64,000 nt of DNA from Methylobacterium radiotolerans JCM 2831 (GCF_000019725.1 NC_010505.1:4882001-4946000), one strand, 5' to 3'. Positions 43,593 through 53,030 are shown, counted from the first letter of the stretch. Made by a program: numbers and translations. Notes: generated by a model not told the origin, from the letters alone.

Positions 43593-44863
43593 GGGTGGTC
43601 GAGCCGCGCCCCCGGGGCGGGCGCGAGCGGCTCCAGCGCGGCCCGCACCGGCGCGAAGGCCTCGTGCGCGTAGTGGCCGGCGGACGGCCCGGCCTGCGCG
43701 CGGGGCGCGCTCGCGAGGCCGCCGTACCAGTCGAAGAAGAACCGCTCGAAGGGCGCCCGCGTCTCGGCGAGGAACCGCCAGACCGCCGAGACCAGCCGGT
43801 CGGTCTCCGGCCGCGGCGCCGCGGCGAGGCCGAGCCGGCGGAACAGCGCCTCGGCGAACGCCTCCTGCAGGGCCGGGCCGAAGTTCGAGAGGGCGGTTTC
43901 GAGGCGCGCCTGGGGGGCCAGCACCAGCAGGCAGTCGGCGAGCCGGGCGAGGTTCCAGAACAGCGCCTCCGGCTGGCGGCCGAAGCTGTAGAGCCCGGTC
44001 TCGTCGAAGGAGGCGGCCGTGAAGTCCGGGTCGAAGTGCGGCAGGAAGCGCCACGGCCCGTAATCGAAGCTCTCGCCGGTGACGTTGATGTTGTCGCTGT
44101 TGAGCACCCCGTGGACGAAGCCGGCCGCCGCCCACTGCGCCCCCATCCGGGCGACCCGGGCGACCACGTCGTCCAGGAAGGCGACGGCGCGATCCTCCGC
44201 GCCGTCGCGCCAGAGTTCCGGCCGGTGGGTCGCGATCGCGTGGTCGAGGAGCCGGGCGATGTTGTCCGGCTCGCCGAGCGCCAGGAAGCGCTGGAAGGTC
44301 CCGATGCGGATATGGCCGTGGGACAGGCGCACCAGCACCGAGGAGCGCGCCGGCGAGGGCTCGTCGCCGCGCACGAGGTCCTCGCCGGTCTCGATCAGGC
44401 TGAAGCTCTTCGAGGTGTAGACGCCCTGCGCCTCCAGGAGGGCGGTGGCCAGCACCTCGCGCACCCCGCCCTTGAGGGTGAGCCGCCCGTCGGCCCCGCG
44501 CGACCAGGGCGTCGTGCCGCTGCCCTTGGTGCCGAGGTCGAGGAGGCGCCCGTCCAGCCGGTCGTGCAGCTGCGCGAACAGGAAGCCGCGCCCGTCGCCG
44601 AGGTCCGGATTGTAGGAGCGGAACTGATGGCCGTGGTAGCGCAGGGCCAGCGGCGTCTCGAAGCTGCCCGGTAAGGGCTCGAACCGGCCGAAATGGGCGA
44701 TCCACGCTTCGTCGGACAGGTTGCCCAGGCCGACCCGCTCCGCCCAGGCCTGATTGCGGTAGCGCAGGATGGTCCGCGGGAACCGGGCCGGGGTGACGGG
44801 ATCGAAGAAGGCGGGCCCGAGATCGGCGTGGCGCCGGGAAGGCGTGAAGGCGGTGTCGTCCAT
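43436..44863 (-). CDS. selO: Protein adenylyltransferase SelO (YdiU/UPF0061)
   Basis: Pseudokinase-fold enzyme that AMPylates proteins, notably in redox response. 475 aa from ATG 44863. Segments typical of the family: LRYRNQAWAERVGLGNLSDE, LRYHGHQFRSYNPDLGDGRG, DLGTKGSGTTPWSRGADGRL, LKGGVREVLATALLEAQGV and GVLNSDNINVTGESFDYGPW with the metal-binding D of the kinase-like DFG position near DYGP. In SelO proteins of bacteria the final Cys/Sec is absent, and the C terminus here ends ACGTVPASA with a cysteine five residues from AS. A GTG at 44899 is an alternative start. Confidence 0.9.
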   Translation of the reverse strand: MDDTAFTPSRRHADLGPAFFDPVTPARFPRTILRYRNQAWAERVGLGNLSDEAWIAHFGRFEPLPGSFETPLALRYHGHQFRSYNPDLGDGRGFLFAQLHDRLDGRLLDLGTKGSGTTPWSRGADGRLTLKGGVREVLATALLEAQGVYTSKSFSLIETGEDLVRGDEPSPARSSVLVRLSHGHIRIGTFQRFLALGEPDNIARLLDHAIATHRPELWRDGAEDRAVAFLDDVVARVARMGAQWAAAGFVHGVLNSDNINVTGESFDYGPWRFLPHFDPDFTAASFDETGLYSFGRQPEALFWNLARLADCLLVLAPQARLETALSNFGPALQEAFAEALFRRLGLAAAPRPETDRLVSAVWRFLAETRAPFERFFFDWYGGLASAPRAQAGPSAGHYAHEAFAPVRAALEPLAPAPGARLDHPYFAEAPCTLLIDEVEALWAPIAAADDWSLFEAKLEAVARMAEACGTVPASA

Positions 44864-45068
44864 GCGGCGGCGCGTCTCTCCAGTCGGAAGGTAGACCACG
44901 TCCTACCAAGCCGGCGGAACGGGATCCGTTGCGGTTTCCGTCCTTGCGAGCGGAGCGGAGCAAGCCAGCCGGCGCCCCGGTCACGGAGGGCGCGCGGCCC
45001 TGGATCGCTTCCGTCCGCTCGCGAAAACGGCGGGAAGCCGTCATCGTGCGCGCTGTCTTCGGCGGCGG

Positions 45069-45518
45069 TCAGCCCACCTGACGCAGGGCCTCGCCGGCGA
45101 TCATCGCGGCCGCGACCGCGACGTTGAGCGAGCGCAGGCCCGGCCGGATCGGCACCACGATCCGCGCGTCGGCCGCCGCGTGCACCGCCTCCGGCACGCC
45201 GGCGGATTCGCGCCCGACCATCAGGCAATCGTCCGGGCGGAAGGCGAAGTCCGTGTAGGGTACGGCGCCCGCCGTGGTGGCGAGGACGAGCCGGATCCCG
45301 GCCTCGGCCCGCCACGCCGCGAAGGCCGCGAACGAGCGGTGCCGGGTGATCGCCACGTGGTCGAGGTAGTCGAGGCCCGAGCGCCGCAGGTGGCGGTCCG
45401 AGACGTCGAAGCCCGCGGGCTCCACGATCTCCACCGCCAGCCCGAGGCAGGCGGCCATGCGCAGCATCGTGCCGGTGTTCTGGGGAATGTCGGGCTGGTA
45501 GAGGGCGAGGCGGAGCAT
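45069..45518 (-). CDS. trmL: tRNA (cytidine/uridine-2'-O-)-methyltransferase TrmL
   Basis: SPOUT-class methyltransferase (149 aa) that modifies the wobble position 34 of tRNA-Leu with SAM. RLALYQPDIPQNTGTMLRMAACLG at the N terminus is the TrmL hallmark. The SAM-binding knot residues are in CLMVGRESAGVPEAVH, PIRPGLRSLNVAVAAA at 122-137 forms the trefoil knot, and DYLDHVAIT near 50 is also typical. ATG 45518 gives the usual length of about 150. A single gene, transcribed towards SelO and separated from it by 205 bp. Confidence 0.93.
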   Translation of the reverse strand: MLRLALYQPDIPQNTGTMLRMAACLGLAVEIVEPAGFDVSDRHLRRSGLDYLDHVAITRHRSFAAFAAWRAEAGIRLVLATTAGAVPYTDFAFRPDDCLMVGRESAGVPEAVHAAADARIVVPIRPGLRSLNVAVAAAMIAGEALRQVG

Positions 45519-45694
45519 GGCGCCGGCCTTGTGCGGGGCGCGGGCCCGGCCGTCAAAGGCGCGCCGCGCCGACGCGCAGCCGGCAAACCGCCGCGGCATC
45601 CCCGGCCGGCGCCGAGACCGCGCGGAACTTAAGCCCCGCCAGAACCTTGAGGCGGCGCCACCCCGTGTTCGGCCTCTCTGAAAGACCTGCTCCG

Positions 45695-46198
45695 ATGCGC
45701 ACCCCGCTCCTCGCCTCGGCCCTCCTGCTGGCCGGCCTCGCCACCGCCTCGGCGCAGACCGACGGCGCCAAGCCGGACGGCGGCAGCGCCGCGACCCCGG
45801 TTCCCGGTGCGCCCGCCACCATGGCCGACAACCTGCGCCCGACCTTCGTGGCGCAGACCCCCGACGACATGGTCGCCAGCAAGCTGATCGGCTCCAGCGT
45901 CGTCAACGGCGCCAACGAGACGATCGGGCAGATCGCCGATTTCGTCCTCGACCAGAAGGGCGCCGTGAAGGCCTGGATCATCGGGGTCGGCGGCTTCCTG
46001 GGGATCGGCTCGAAATACGTCGCGGTCGACCCGTCCGTGCTCAAGCTCGACCGCACCGACGGCAAGACCCTCCAGGCGCGGATCGACACGACCAAGGATC
46101 AGCTCCGGGCGGCGCCGGAATACGTCTATCTCGGCAAGGAACCGCCGAAGGGCGCCGCCCCGGCGAGCCCCGCGGGGGAGCCGGCGTCGAAGCCGTAG
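45695..46198 (+). CDS. PRC-barrel domain secreted protein
   Basis: 167-aa periplasmic protein. The signal peptide covers about residues 1-20 (LLASALLLAGLATASA), a low-complexity linker follows, and a PRC-barrel domain spans about 58-125 (VASKLIGSSVVNGANETIGQ; LDQKGAVKAWIIGVGGFLGI; KYVAVDPSVLKL). Proteins of this type are common in Methylobacterium envelopes, but the role is unknown. The C terminus is proline/alanine rich (KEPPKGAAPASP). The start ATG 45695 is chosen for the signal peptide. Confidence 0.82.
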   Translation: MRTPLLASALLLAGLATASAQTDGAKPDGGSAATPVPGAPATMADNLRPTFVAQTPDDMVASKLIGSSVVNGANETIGQIADFVLDQKGAVKAWIIGVGGFLGIGSKYVAVDPSVLKLDRTDGKTLQARIDTTKDQLRAAPEYVYLGKEPPKGAAPASPAGEPASKP

Positions 46199-46303
46199 CG
46201 GTCGCGCCGGCGCGGCGCCGGGCGGCCGGCGGCACCGCGCCGGCTTGCCTCCGCGCGCCGTTGTGTGCTGTGCCGGCCTCCCCCGGAGGTCGGAACCCGT
46301 CCC

Positions 46304-46885
46304 ATGCGCCGCGCCCTCGTCCCGCTTGTCGCCTTCTGCCTCGGCCTCGTCGGCCTCACCGGGGCGGCGGTGTTCGCGTTCCTGCCCGACAAGGCGCCGG
46401 TGGGCGTGCCGAGCGTCGGCGGCCCGTTCACGCTGGTGAACCAGGACGGCCGCACCGTCACCGAGCGCGACTTCGCCGGCGCGACGCACCTCGTGTTCTT
46501 CGGCTTCACCCACTGCCCGGACGTGTGCCCGACCACCCTGCAGCAGATCTCCGACGTGCTGGCCGCCCTGGGCCCGAAGGGCAAGACCATGCGGGTCGCC
46601 TTCGTCACGGTCGATCCCGAGCGGGACGATCCGGCGAGCCTCAAGACCTACCTGTCGAGCTTCGACCCGCGCATCACCGGCCTCACCGGCACGCCCGAGC
46701 AGGTCACCGCCACCGAGAAGGCGTACCGGGCCTACGCCCGCAAGGTTCCGGCCAAGGACGGGGACTACACGATGGAGCACACCGCGCTCGTCTACGTCAT
46801 GGACGCGCAGAACCGCTTCGTCGGCGCCCTCGACCTGACCCGGCCGGCCGACGAGGTCGCCGCGCAGCTCGCCAAGAAGATCTGA
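46304..46885 (+). CDS. SCO1/SenC copper chaperone
   Basis: Membrane-anchored thioredoxin-fold protein (193 aa) that delivers copper to the CuA site of cytochrome c oxidase or protects against redox stress. The N-terminal helix (ALVPLVAFCLGLVGLTGAAVFAFL) serves as anchor. Copper ligands are C71 and C75 in THCPDVC and H159 in MEHTALVYV. LVFFGFTHCPD and VTVDPERDDP are family signatures. ATG 46304 lies after GGAGGTCGGAACCC. Single-gene unit. Confidence 0.92.
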   Translation: MRRALVPLVAFCLGLVGLTGAAVFAFLPDKAPVGVPSVGGPFTLVNQDGRTVTERDFAGATHLVFFGFTHCPDVCPTTLQQISDVLAALGPKGKTMRVAFVTVDPERDDPASLKTYLSSFDPRITGLTGTPEQVTATEKAYRAYARKVPAKDGDYTMEHTALVYVMDAQNRFVGALDLTRPADEVAAQLAKKI

Positions 46886-46912
46886 CCGCGGGCCGGTCCG
46901 GCCGGAGGCGCG

Positions 46913-47554
46913 TCAGAGCGTCATCCCGGTGTGGAAGCGGTCGGGGGAGAGCGGCAGCAGGAACTGCACGCCGAAGCCGCCCTCGAAGTAGCGCACCAGC
47001 CGTCCCGGCGTGCTGCCCACCGTGACGGCGGCGCCGAGGGGCAGCGGCACCGGGCAGGAGATCGCCACGCCCGACATCGAGATGTCGATGAGGCGCGCCC
47101 GGATCTCGCGGCCGCCCTCGACGCGCAGGACGACCGCCGTGTTGGTCGGCACGAGGCGCTCGTGCGAGCGTCCCTCCGGCAGGCCCAGCATCTCCCGGTT
47201 CGCCAGCCAGGTGAGCTGGGAGGCGAGCTTGTCGCGCTTGCGGGAGGTGGCGTTGAGCTGGACCGCGAACCCGTCCGGGCAGGTGCGGGCGACGACGCCC
47301 TCGATCCGGCCGATATGCTCCAGGTAGAGCACCACGCGCTCGCCGACCTCGCCCTTGACCGCGCAGGTCAGCCGCACGCCGCCCGGTGACATGTCCACGG
47401 TCTGACAGGGATATTCCCGGCGGTCGGCCAGCATGTAGCGGCCGAGCACGGCGACCCGCACGCGCTGGTGGCGGCGCTGGTCGGCGGCGCCGCGCGCCGG
47501 CTCGGCGGCGAGGCCGCGCAGATCAGTTCCAGCGGTGGCCGCAACCGCGATCAT
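46913..47554 (-). CDS. Tandem PilZ-domain c-di-GMP-type receptor
   Basis: 213-aa protein with two PilZ-like domains. The first has the full binding signature: RRHQR at 27-31 and DMSPGG at 54-59. The second (about 130-200, RLIDISMSGVAIS) lacks an obvious RxxxR switch, so it is probably a non-binding partner domain. It would change conformation with cyclic di-GMP and likely acts on surface, motility or polysaccharide functions. ATG 47554; monocistronic as far as can be seen. Confidence 0.82.
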   Translation of the reverse strand: MIAVAATAGTDLRGLAAEPARGAADQRRHQRVRVAVLGRYMLADRREYPCQTVDMSPGGVRLTCAVKGEVGERVVLYLEHIGRIEGVVARTCPDGFAVQLNATSRKRDKLASQLTWLANREMLGLPEGRSHERLVPTNTAVVLRVEGGREIRARLIDISMSGVAISCPVPLPLGAAVTVGSTPGRLVRYFEGGFGVQFLLPLSPDRFHTGMTL

Positions 47555-47784
47555 TCCGAGTTTGGTCCTGCGCCGGGAGAATGGCCGGTGCAGACTAGGC
47601 GCGGACTGTTACGAAACCCTTTTTTCCTGTCTCGCGGTCTATCGGCCTTGTAGAAACATCCACTATCGAGCGCCGTCGCGGCGCGCGCGATCGACTTGTG
47701 CGCCGAAGATTTTCGCGGGCGCGCGCGCTGATTCGATCGAACTGGCCGGTGCGGCCCGGGCGTAACCTTGGACGAATACGGTCC

Positions 47785-48384
47785 TCAGGCACGCCCGCCG
47801 GCATGGACGAGGAGGTGGCCGTGCCGGACCGGGCCGGGATAGCCCGCGCTCGTGCGCACGGCGGTGCGGGCGGGCGGGACCGGCTCGGTCCGGCGGCTCG
47901 GCAGGATGCGCAGGGAGGTGGTCTCGGCCTCCACCAGCGGGCGCAGGCCGAGCCAGTGCGGCGCGCCGTCGAGGCTGAGGGTGCCGAGGGCGCGGACCTG
48001 CGTCCGGCCGCGGTGGCGCAGGGGCAGGAGCAGGAGTTCGAGATCCGCCGCCTCGCCGGCCGCGTTGGTCCCGCGCAGGCCGGCCACGACGCCGAGGGTG
48101 TCGCTGGCCACGATCTCGACGATCCGCCACGGATCCGTCGCCCGGGAGCCCCACAGCCGGGCGAAGGGCTCGCCCTTCAGCTCGCGGCCGTACAGGGCGC
48201 AGACCCGCGTCCCCGCGAGCCGGATGCTCGCCGAGCGGCTCGGCATGTCGAGCTCCAGGATCAGGCTGTCGGCGAGAAGGTGCCGGATCTCGCCCGGCTC
48301 GATCTCGGCGCGTTCCGGCGCGGCCCGTTCTCCGCGCAGGCGCTCCCAATAGGCATGGAGCATGCGGCTGGTGGGATGCTTCAT
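47785..48384 (-). CDS. PAS-domain protein (PAS_5 family)
   Basis: 199-aa protein dominated by one PAS_5-type sensor domain. HAYWERLRGERAAPERAEIEPGEI near the start, then ILELDMPSRSASIRLAGTRVCALYGRELKGEPFARLW near 50-85, which is the family hallmark. Such proteins in alphaproteobacteria lack output domains and their ligand is unknown. ATG 48384 was chosen; the ATG at 48402 is possible. The C-terminal 40 residues are polar and variable. Divergent from the rhomboid gene. Confidence 0.75.
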   Translation of the reverse strand: MKHPTSRMLHAYWERLRGERAAPERAEIEPGEIRHLLADSLILELDMPSRSASIRLAGTRVCALYGRELKGEPFARLWGSRATDPWRIVEIVASDTLGVVAGLRGTNAAGEAADLELLLLPLRHRGRTQVRALGTLSLDGAPHWLGLRPLVEAETTSLRILPSRRTEPVPPARTAVRTSAGYPGPVRHGHLLVHAGGRA

Positions 48385-48731
48385 CGGTGTCCCGATTCTC
48401 AACGCCTGTGGTTCATCCCCGGATCATTCTGGCACATCCGCGGGGATGCGACCGGCCGATCCGGGCGTTCACCGCGTCCGGGCGCACGGGCCGTGCCGGC
48501 CCCGCACCCGCGCGTCGCCGGGCCACCGGCGACGCACCGGGCGGGGGGTAGCGCGTCGTGGCCGGCGACACAATCGTCGCACCCCGCCGGGCGCGCCGCG
48601 GTTGCCCGCGGTGGATCCGGCTCGGAGACGGGCCGGTCCGGTGTGGCGGACCGGTATCCGGCCGGTCTTCGCGAGCTTCAATACGTCGCCGGGGCTTGCC
48701 CCATCGCGCCGCACCCCGACATGGTGCCGCG
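48385..48731. promoter_or_regulatory. Divergent intergenic region between PAS and rhomboid genes
   Basis: 347 bases with no gene. GC-rich throughout, with no A+T-rich island of the usual promoter kind except around 48411-48432. Confidence 0.25.
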
Positions 48732-49553
48732 ATGGATGCCTCCCCCGATTTCCCGCGGCAGAGCCGCGTGCCCGTGTTCAACATGCCGGGCATCGTCACC
48801 GCGTCGATCGGGCTGCTCCTGGCGATCCAGGCGGTCCGCGAGTTCCTGCTGCCGGACACCTGGGACATCCGCCTGGTCCTGGACCTCGCGCTGGTGCCGG
48901 CGCGCTGGACCCTCTGGTTCGATCCCGGCCGGGCCTCCGAGGTGATCCGCGCCGCCGCCGATACGGGCGATCCCGGCCTGGAGGCCGCCCGCGAGGCCTT
49001 CGCCCGCTACATCGTGGGCGAGCACGCGCTCCAGCCCTGGACGCTCGTCACCTACGGGCTGCTGCACGGCTCGTGGATGCACGTGATCTTCAACAGCGTC
49101 TGGCTCGCGGCCTTCGGAGCCCCGGTGGCGCGCCGCTGCGGCGCCCTGCGCTGGTGCGTGCTCGCGCTGGCCGGCACGGCGGCCGGCGGGCTTCTCCACA
49201 TCCTGATCGACCCGCTGAGCGCGGGACCGCTGGTCGGCGCCTCGGCGGGGATCTCCGCCCTGATGGCGGCCGCCGCCCGGTTCGTGTTCCAGCCGCCGGT
49301 CTCCGGCTACGGCGCGCCGGCCTGGCAGGTGCCGCCGCCCCGGCCCGCCGAGACGATCCCGGAGCTGCTGCGCAACCGCACCGCGGTGTCGTTCCTGGTG
49401 ATCTGGCTCCTGACCAACCTGCTCTTCGGCCTCGTCAGCGTGCCGCTCGTCGGCGAGAACGCCGCCATCGCCTGGGACGCGCATCTCGGCGGCTTCATCG
49501 CGGGCTTCTTCCTGTTCCCCCTGGTGGATCCCCGGGAGCCGCGCGGGCACTGA
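48732..49553 (+). CDS. Rhomboid-family intramembrane serine protease
   Basis: 273-aa membrane protease with six or seven helices. The catalytic pair is S171 in GASAGISALM and H251 in DAHLGGFIAGFF. The oxyanion region LLHGSWMHVIFNSVWLAAFG at 111-130 includes H112, H117 and N121. The N-terminal helix VTASIGLLLAIQAV is followed by a short loop. The long proline-rich loop at 188-212 (PPVSGYGAPAWQVPPPRPAE) is less common. ATG 48732 was chosen. Substrate unknown. Confidence 0.87.
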   Translation: MDASPDFPRQSRVPVFNMPGIVTASIGLLLAIQAVREFLLPDTWDIRLVLDLALVPARWTLWFDPGRASEVIRAAADTGDPGLEAAREAFARYIVGEHALQPWTLVTYGLLHGSWMHVIFNSVWLAAFGAPVARRCGALRWCVLALAGTAAGGLLHILIDPLSAGPLVGASAGISALMAAAARFVFQPPVSGYGAPAWQVPPPRPAETIPELLRNRTAVSFLVIWLLTNLLFGLVSVPLVGENAAIAWDAHLGGFIAGFFLFPLVDPREPRGH

Positions 49554-49703
49554 GTCCCGGCCCCGGCGCCCGGCACCTTGCCATCCGGCCGGATCGGTCA
49601 CACACTCGCCACAATGTGAACGAGCCGGGCCAACCCGGCCGAGAACGCCATCAGGGCGCCGCGGGCTGACGGCGCACCGGACGCGTCACATAGGGAGAGA
49701 GCC

Positions 49704-50135
49704 ATGACCGTCGCACGCATCCTCGCCGAGAAGGGCAGCTCCGTCGTCACCGTGGGCCCCGACAAGACCCTCGATGAGGTGATCCAGATCCTCGCCGACA
49801 AGCGCATCGGCGCCCTCGTGGTCGCCCAGGCCGACGGGACGGTGGCGGGCATCATCTCCGAGCGGGACATCATGCGGGCGCTCGCCCGGCACGGCGGCTC
49901 GGCCTTCGACGCGCCGGTCTCGGCGCACATGACCGCGGAGGTCACGACCTGCGGCCGGAGCGCGACGATCGAGGAGGTCATGACGCTGATGACCGACGGG
50001 CGCTTCCGCCACGTGCCGGTCTGCGAGGACGGGCGGCTGATCGGCCTCGTGTCGATCGGCGACGTGGTGGCGCGCAAGATCGCCACCGTCGAGGCCGAGC
50101 ACCAGGCCCTGCGCGACTACATCACGATGGCGTAG
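49704..50135 (+). CDS. Two-CBS-domain protein
   Basis: 143-aa protein made of a CBS pair. The first domain is KGSSVVTVGPDKTLDEVIQI...VAGIISERDIMRALA and the second AEVTTCGRSATIEEVMTLM...LIGLVSIGDVVAR. Such Bateman modules bind adenosine nucleotides and act as energy or redox sensors. It starts at ATG 49704 after AGGGAGAGAGCC. Free-standing and of the short Methylobacterium type; the partner is unknown. Confidence 0.9.
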   Translation: MTVARILAEKGSSVVTVGPDKTLDEVIQILADKRIGALVVAQADGTVAGIISERDIMRALARHGGSAFDAPVSAHMTAEVTTCGRSATIEEVMTLMTDGRFRHVPVCEDGRLIGLVSIGDVVARKIATVEAEHQALRDYITMA

Positions 50136-50223
50136 CGGCGCCGGAACCGCGCGTCTCTCTCGCCCTCCGCCCCCGGGCCTCGCCGGTTCTGGGCAGGCCG
50201 CCGGGGCCGGGGCGCGACGCGCT

Positions 50224-50317
50224 CCCTCTCCCGTGCGGGAGAGGGTTGGGGTGAGGGATCAGGTCTTTCCGGAGCGGTCGCACCCCTCACCCTGTCCCTC
50301 TCCCGCACGGGAGAGGG
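50224..50317. repeat. Inverted pair of palindromic repeats (CTCTCCCGTGCGGGAGAG family)
   Basis: Copy one at 50224-50257 is CCCTCTCCCGTGCGGGAGAG followed by GGTTGGGGTGAGGG. Copy two at 50284-50317 is its near-perfect inverse (inner palindrome 50296-50317). Each copy can fold on itself, and the pair can fold together. Between the convergent CBS and phoD genes it would act as a bidirectional terminator. Family: dispersed REP-like elements seen in many proteobacteria. Confidence 0.8.
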
Positions 50318-50386
50318 GACCCGCGCCCCTTCGCGTCGACGGGCCAGCAGGCCGACATCGCGAGCCCGTATCACCCGCGGTCCGTC

Positions 50387-51958
50387 TCAGGCCTTCACGG
50401 GATCGAGCGTGACGTGCCAGAGGTCGGTGTCGGCCGCGTCCTTGAGGGTCACGGTCATCTGCTCGGTCCGACCGTCCACCGCCACGTGGCCGAAGAACTG
50501 GTAGCCGGCGGCCGGCGACAGGTTCACCTGCCCCTTGTCGGGCGCCTTCACGTAGCGCAGCTGCGGCCCGAACGTGTTGTCCAGCGCGTTCGGCCCGAAG
50601 GTGCCCGCGTGCAGTGGCCCGGAGACGAACTCCCAGAACGGCTCGAAATCCTGGAACTGCGCCTTGTCGGGGTCGTAGTAGTGGGCGGCCGTGTAGTGCA
50701 CGTCGGCCGTGAGCCAGACCGTGTTGCGGATGCCCGCGCTCTTGATGAAGCGCAGGAGGTCGGCGATCTCCAGTTCGCGCCCGAGGGGCGGGCCGTCGCC
50801 CTGCGCCACCGCCTCGGAGCCGAAGTTGCGGTCCGTGTCGTAGGTGACCACGAGGCCGAGCGGCATGTCGGCGGCGATCACCTTCCAGGTGGCCCGGGAT
50901 TCGAGCAGCGCCCGCTTCAGCCACGCGATCTGCTGCGGCCCGAGGAAGTGGGACTCGGGCCCGTACGCCGTCTGCCGGTTCTCGCCGTTCGGCCCCCGGT
51001 AGGAGCGCATGTCGAGCATGAACACGTCGACCAGCGGGCCGTAGCCGATCTTGCGGTAGACCCGGCCGGGCTCCGACGGCTCGAAGCGCATCGGCATGTA
51101 CTCGTGGAAGGCCTTCGCCGCCCGCAGCTGCAGGGCCAGCACGTTCGGGTCGGCGTACTTCTTCTTCAGGTGTTCGGCCCGGGTGAGGGGCTCGCCCGGC
51201 CACCAGTTGTTGGTGACCTCGTGGTCGTCCCACTGCGCCAGGATCGGCACGGCGGCGTTCATCGCCAGCACGTTCCGGTCGGTGAGGTTGTACTTGTGCC
51301 GGCCCCGGAACTCCGCGAGCGTCTCGGCGGGCTTGGCGACCTCCTCGGTCACCCGGTTGCGCCACAGGCTGCCGTCGGGGAGCTTCACCTCGGACTGGAT
51401 CGGCCCGTCGGCGTAGATCGTGTCGCCGGAATGGATGAAGAAGTCCGGCCGGTTCTTCAGGATGGCGGAGTAGATCGTCATGCCGCCACGGGCCTCGTCG
51501 ATGCCCCAGCCCTGGCCCGCCGTGTCGCCCGACCAGCAGAACGACACCGAGCGCCGGTCCGCCGGCGCGGTCCGGAACCGCCCGACCTGGGCCGGTCCGA
51601 CGATGGTCGGCGCGGCGACGTCCTCCAGGCGGACCCGGTAGAACACGTCCTGGCCGGCCGGCAGCCCGGTCAGCGCCACCTTCACGGTGCCGTCGGTCTC
51701 CGGCAGGGCGTCGGCGAAGACGCCGCCGCGGATGTCGGCGAAGCTCTCGGTGGTCGCCCACTCGACGATCGCCCGGGCGGGCCGGTCGGACCGGGCCCAG
51801 ACCACCGCCGAGTCGGTGCCGACATCGCCCGACTGGAGACCGTGGGTCAGGACCGGCCGGTCGGCGGCGCGGCTCAGGCCGGGCCGTCCGAGGCCCGAGG
51901 CCAGCCCGACGAGGCCCGCGCCTCCGGACAGCAGGATCTGACGGCGACTCGTATACAT
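50387..51958 (-). CDS. phoD: PhoD-type alkaline phosphatase / phosphodiesterase
   Basis: Tat-exported, calcium/iron-dependent phosphatase (523 aa) that releases phosphate from organic esters in the periplasm or outside. The Tat signal has SRRQILLSGGAGLVGLASG at 4-22. The PhoD N-terminal domain (LTHGLQSGDVGTDSAVVWARS) is followed by the metallophosphatase core: CWSGDTAGQGWG, FFIHSGDTIYADGP and QWDDHEVTNNWWPG, with conserved metal ligands. ATG 51958 follows GGAGGACCTCCA. The usual length is about 520. Monocistronic; its 3' end is next to the inverted repeats at 50224-50317. Confidence 0.93.
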   Translation of the reverse strand: MYTSRRQILLSGGAGLVGLASGLGRPGLSRAADRPVLTHGLQSGDVGTDSAVVWARSDRPARAIVEWATTESFADIRGGVFADALPETDGTVKVALTGLPAGQDVFYRVRLEDVAAPTIVGPAQVGRFRTAPADRRSVSFCWSGDTAGQGWGIDEARGGMTIYSAILKNRPDFFIHSGDTIYADGPIQSEVKLPDGSLWRNRVTEEVAKPAETLAEFRGRHKYNLTDRNVLAMNAAVPILAQWDDHEVTNNWWPGEPLTRAEHLKKKYADPNVLALQLRAAKAFHEYMPMRFEPSEPGRVYRKIGYGPLVDVFMLDMRSYRGPNGENRQTAYGPESHFLGPQQIAWLKRALLESRATWKVIAADMPLGLVVTYDTDRNFGSEAVAQGDGPPLGRELEIADLLRFIKSAGIRNTVWLTADVHYTAAHYYDPDKAQFQDFEPFWEFVSGPLHAGTFGPNALDNTFGPQLRYVKAPDKGQVNLSPAAGYQFFGHVAVDGRTEQMTVTLKDAADTDLWHVTLDPVKA

Positions 51959-52046
51959 TGGAGGTCCTCCAGCATGCACGGCGCCCATCGCAGGCGGCCA
52001 CGACAGCCGGATGACGGCCTCCTCCGAAGGGGCGCGCCCGGACCTT

Positions 52047-53030
52047 TCAGGCCCGCGCGGCCGCACCCTCCAGCACGGCCCGGATCCGGGGCAGGGCGGC
52101 GCGGGCGGCGCGGTGCCCGAGGGCGATGCCCTCCGCGGCCCGGTGGAAGTCGAACAGCCCGAAGGCGGCGAGATCCGGGCCGATGGCCACGTCCGGCGGG
52201 TCGCGCTCCAGCCGCGCCCGCGAGATCCGGTCCTGCGTGGTGTTGAAGGCGTCGAGCACCACCCGGGCGATGCCCGGCACGGCGATCTCGGGCTCCGGCC
52301 GGTCGAAGCCCGGCAGGCGCCCGCGCACCCCCTGCAGGAAGCCCCGGCGCGGGGGCGGGTGCGGTGCCTCGCGCACCACCGGTCCGCCGGTGTCGCCGTT
52401 GAGGTTCACGCAGATGACCAAGTCGGCCCCGAGCGCGCGGGCGAGCGCCACCGGCACCGGGTTGACCAGGGTCCCGTCCATCAGCACGCGGCCGTCATGG
52501 GCCACCGGCGGGAACAGGCCGGGGATCGCGTAGGAGGCGCGCACCGCGTCCACCGCCGGGCCCGCGGTCAGGCTGACCTCGTGGCCGGTGCCGTACTCGG
52601 TGGCGACGCAGCCGAAGCGGACCGGCAGCGTCTCGATCCGGCGCTCGCCGAGATCGGCGGCGAGGCGCTGGCGGAGGCGGTTGCCGGCGATCAGCCCGGA
52701 GCCCGGCAGGCGGGGATCGATGAGCCCGACGACCCGGCGCCGGGTCAGCGCCCGGGCGAAGGCCTCGAGCCGGTCGAGGCGCCCGGCCGCGTAGCAGGCG
52801 CCGACCACGGCGCCGATGGAGCAGCCCGCCACCACGGACGGGTGGATGCCGGCCTCCTCCAGGGCGCGGATCACCCCGATATGCGCCCAGCCCCGGGCCG
52901 AGCCGCCCCCGAGGGCGAGCCCGACGAGCGGACCGGGGCTCGGCGGCGGCCGGAGCGGCTCGACGGTTCCGGGCGGGAAATGCGGGTCGGCGGACTCGTC
53001 TTGCCACCGGGTGGCAAGAGGGCGGCTCAT
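52047..53030 (-). CDS. Patatin-like phospholipase (RssA family)
   Basis: Cytoplasmic patatin-like lipase (327 aa) with the Ser-Asp dyad. The oxyanion glycine motif [17 protein letters not shown] is at 37-53, the nucleophile S71 is in GCSIGAVVG, and the catalytic D185 is in LMDGTLVNP. Family members with the N-terminal GGGxR-G resemble the RssA type of proteobacteria. ATG 53030 overlaps the stop of hisI (ATGA at 53027-53030), so they are translationally coupled, although the functions seem unrelated. Confidence 0.88.
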   Translation of the reverse strand: MSRPLATRWQDESADPHFPPGTVEPLRPPPSPGPLVGLALGGGSARGWAHIGVIRALEEAGIHPSVVAGCSIGAVVGACYAAGRLDRLEAFARALTRRRVVGLIDPRLPGSGLIAGNRLRQRLAADLGERRIETLPVRFGCVATEYGTGHEVSLTAGPAVDAVRASYAIPGLFPPVAHDGRVLMDGTLVNPVPVALARALGADLVICVNLNGDTGGPVVREAPHPPPRRGFLQGVRGRLPGFDRPEPEIAVPGIARVVLDAFNTTQDRISRARLERDPPDVAIGPDLAAFGLFDFHRAAEGIALGHRAARAALPRIRAVLEGAAARA

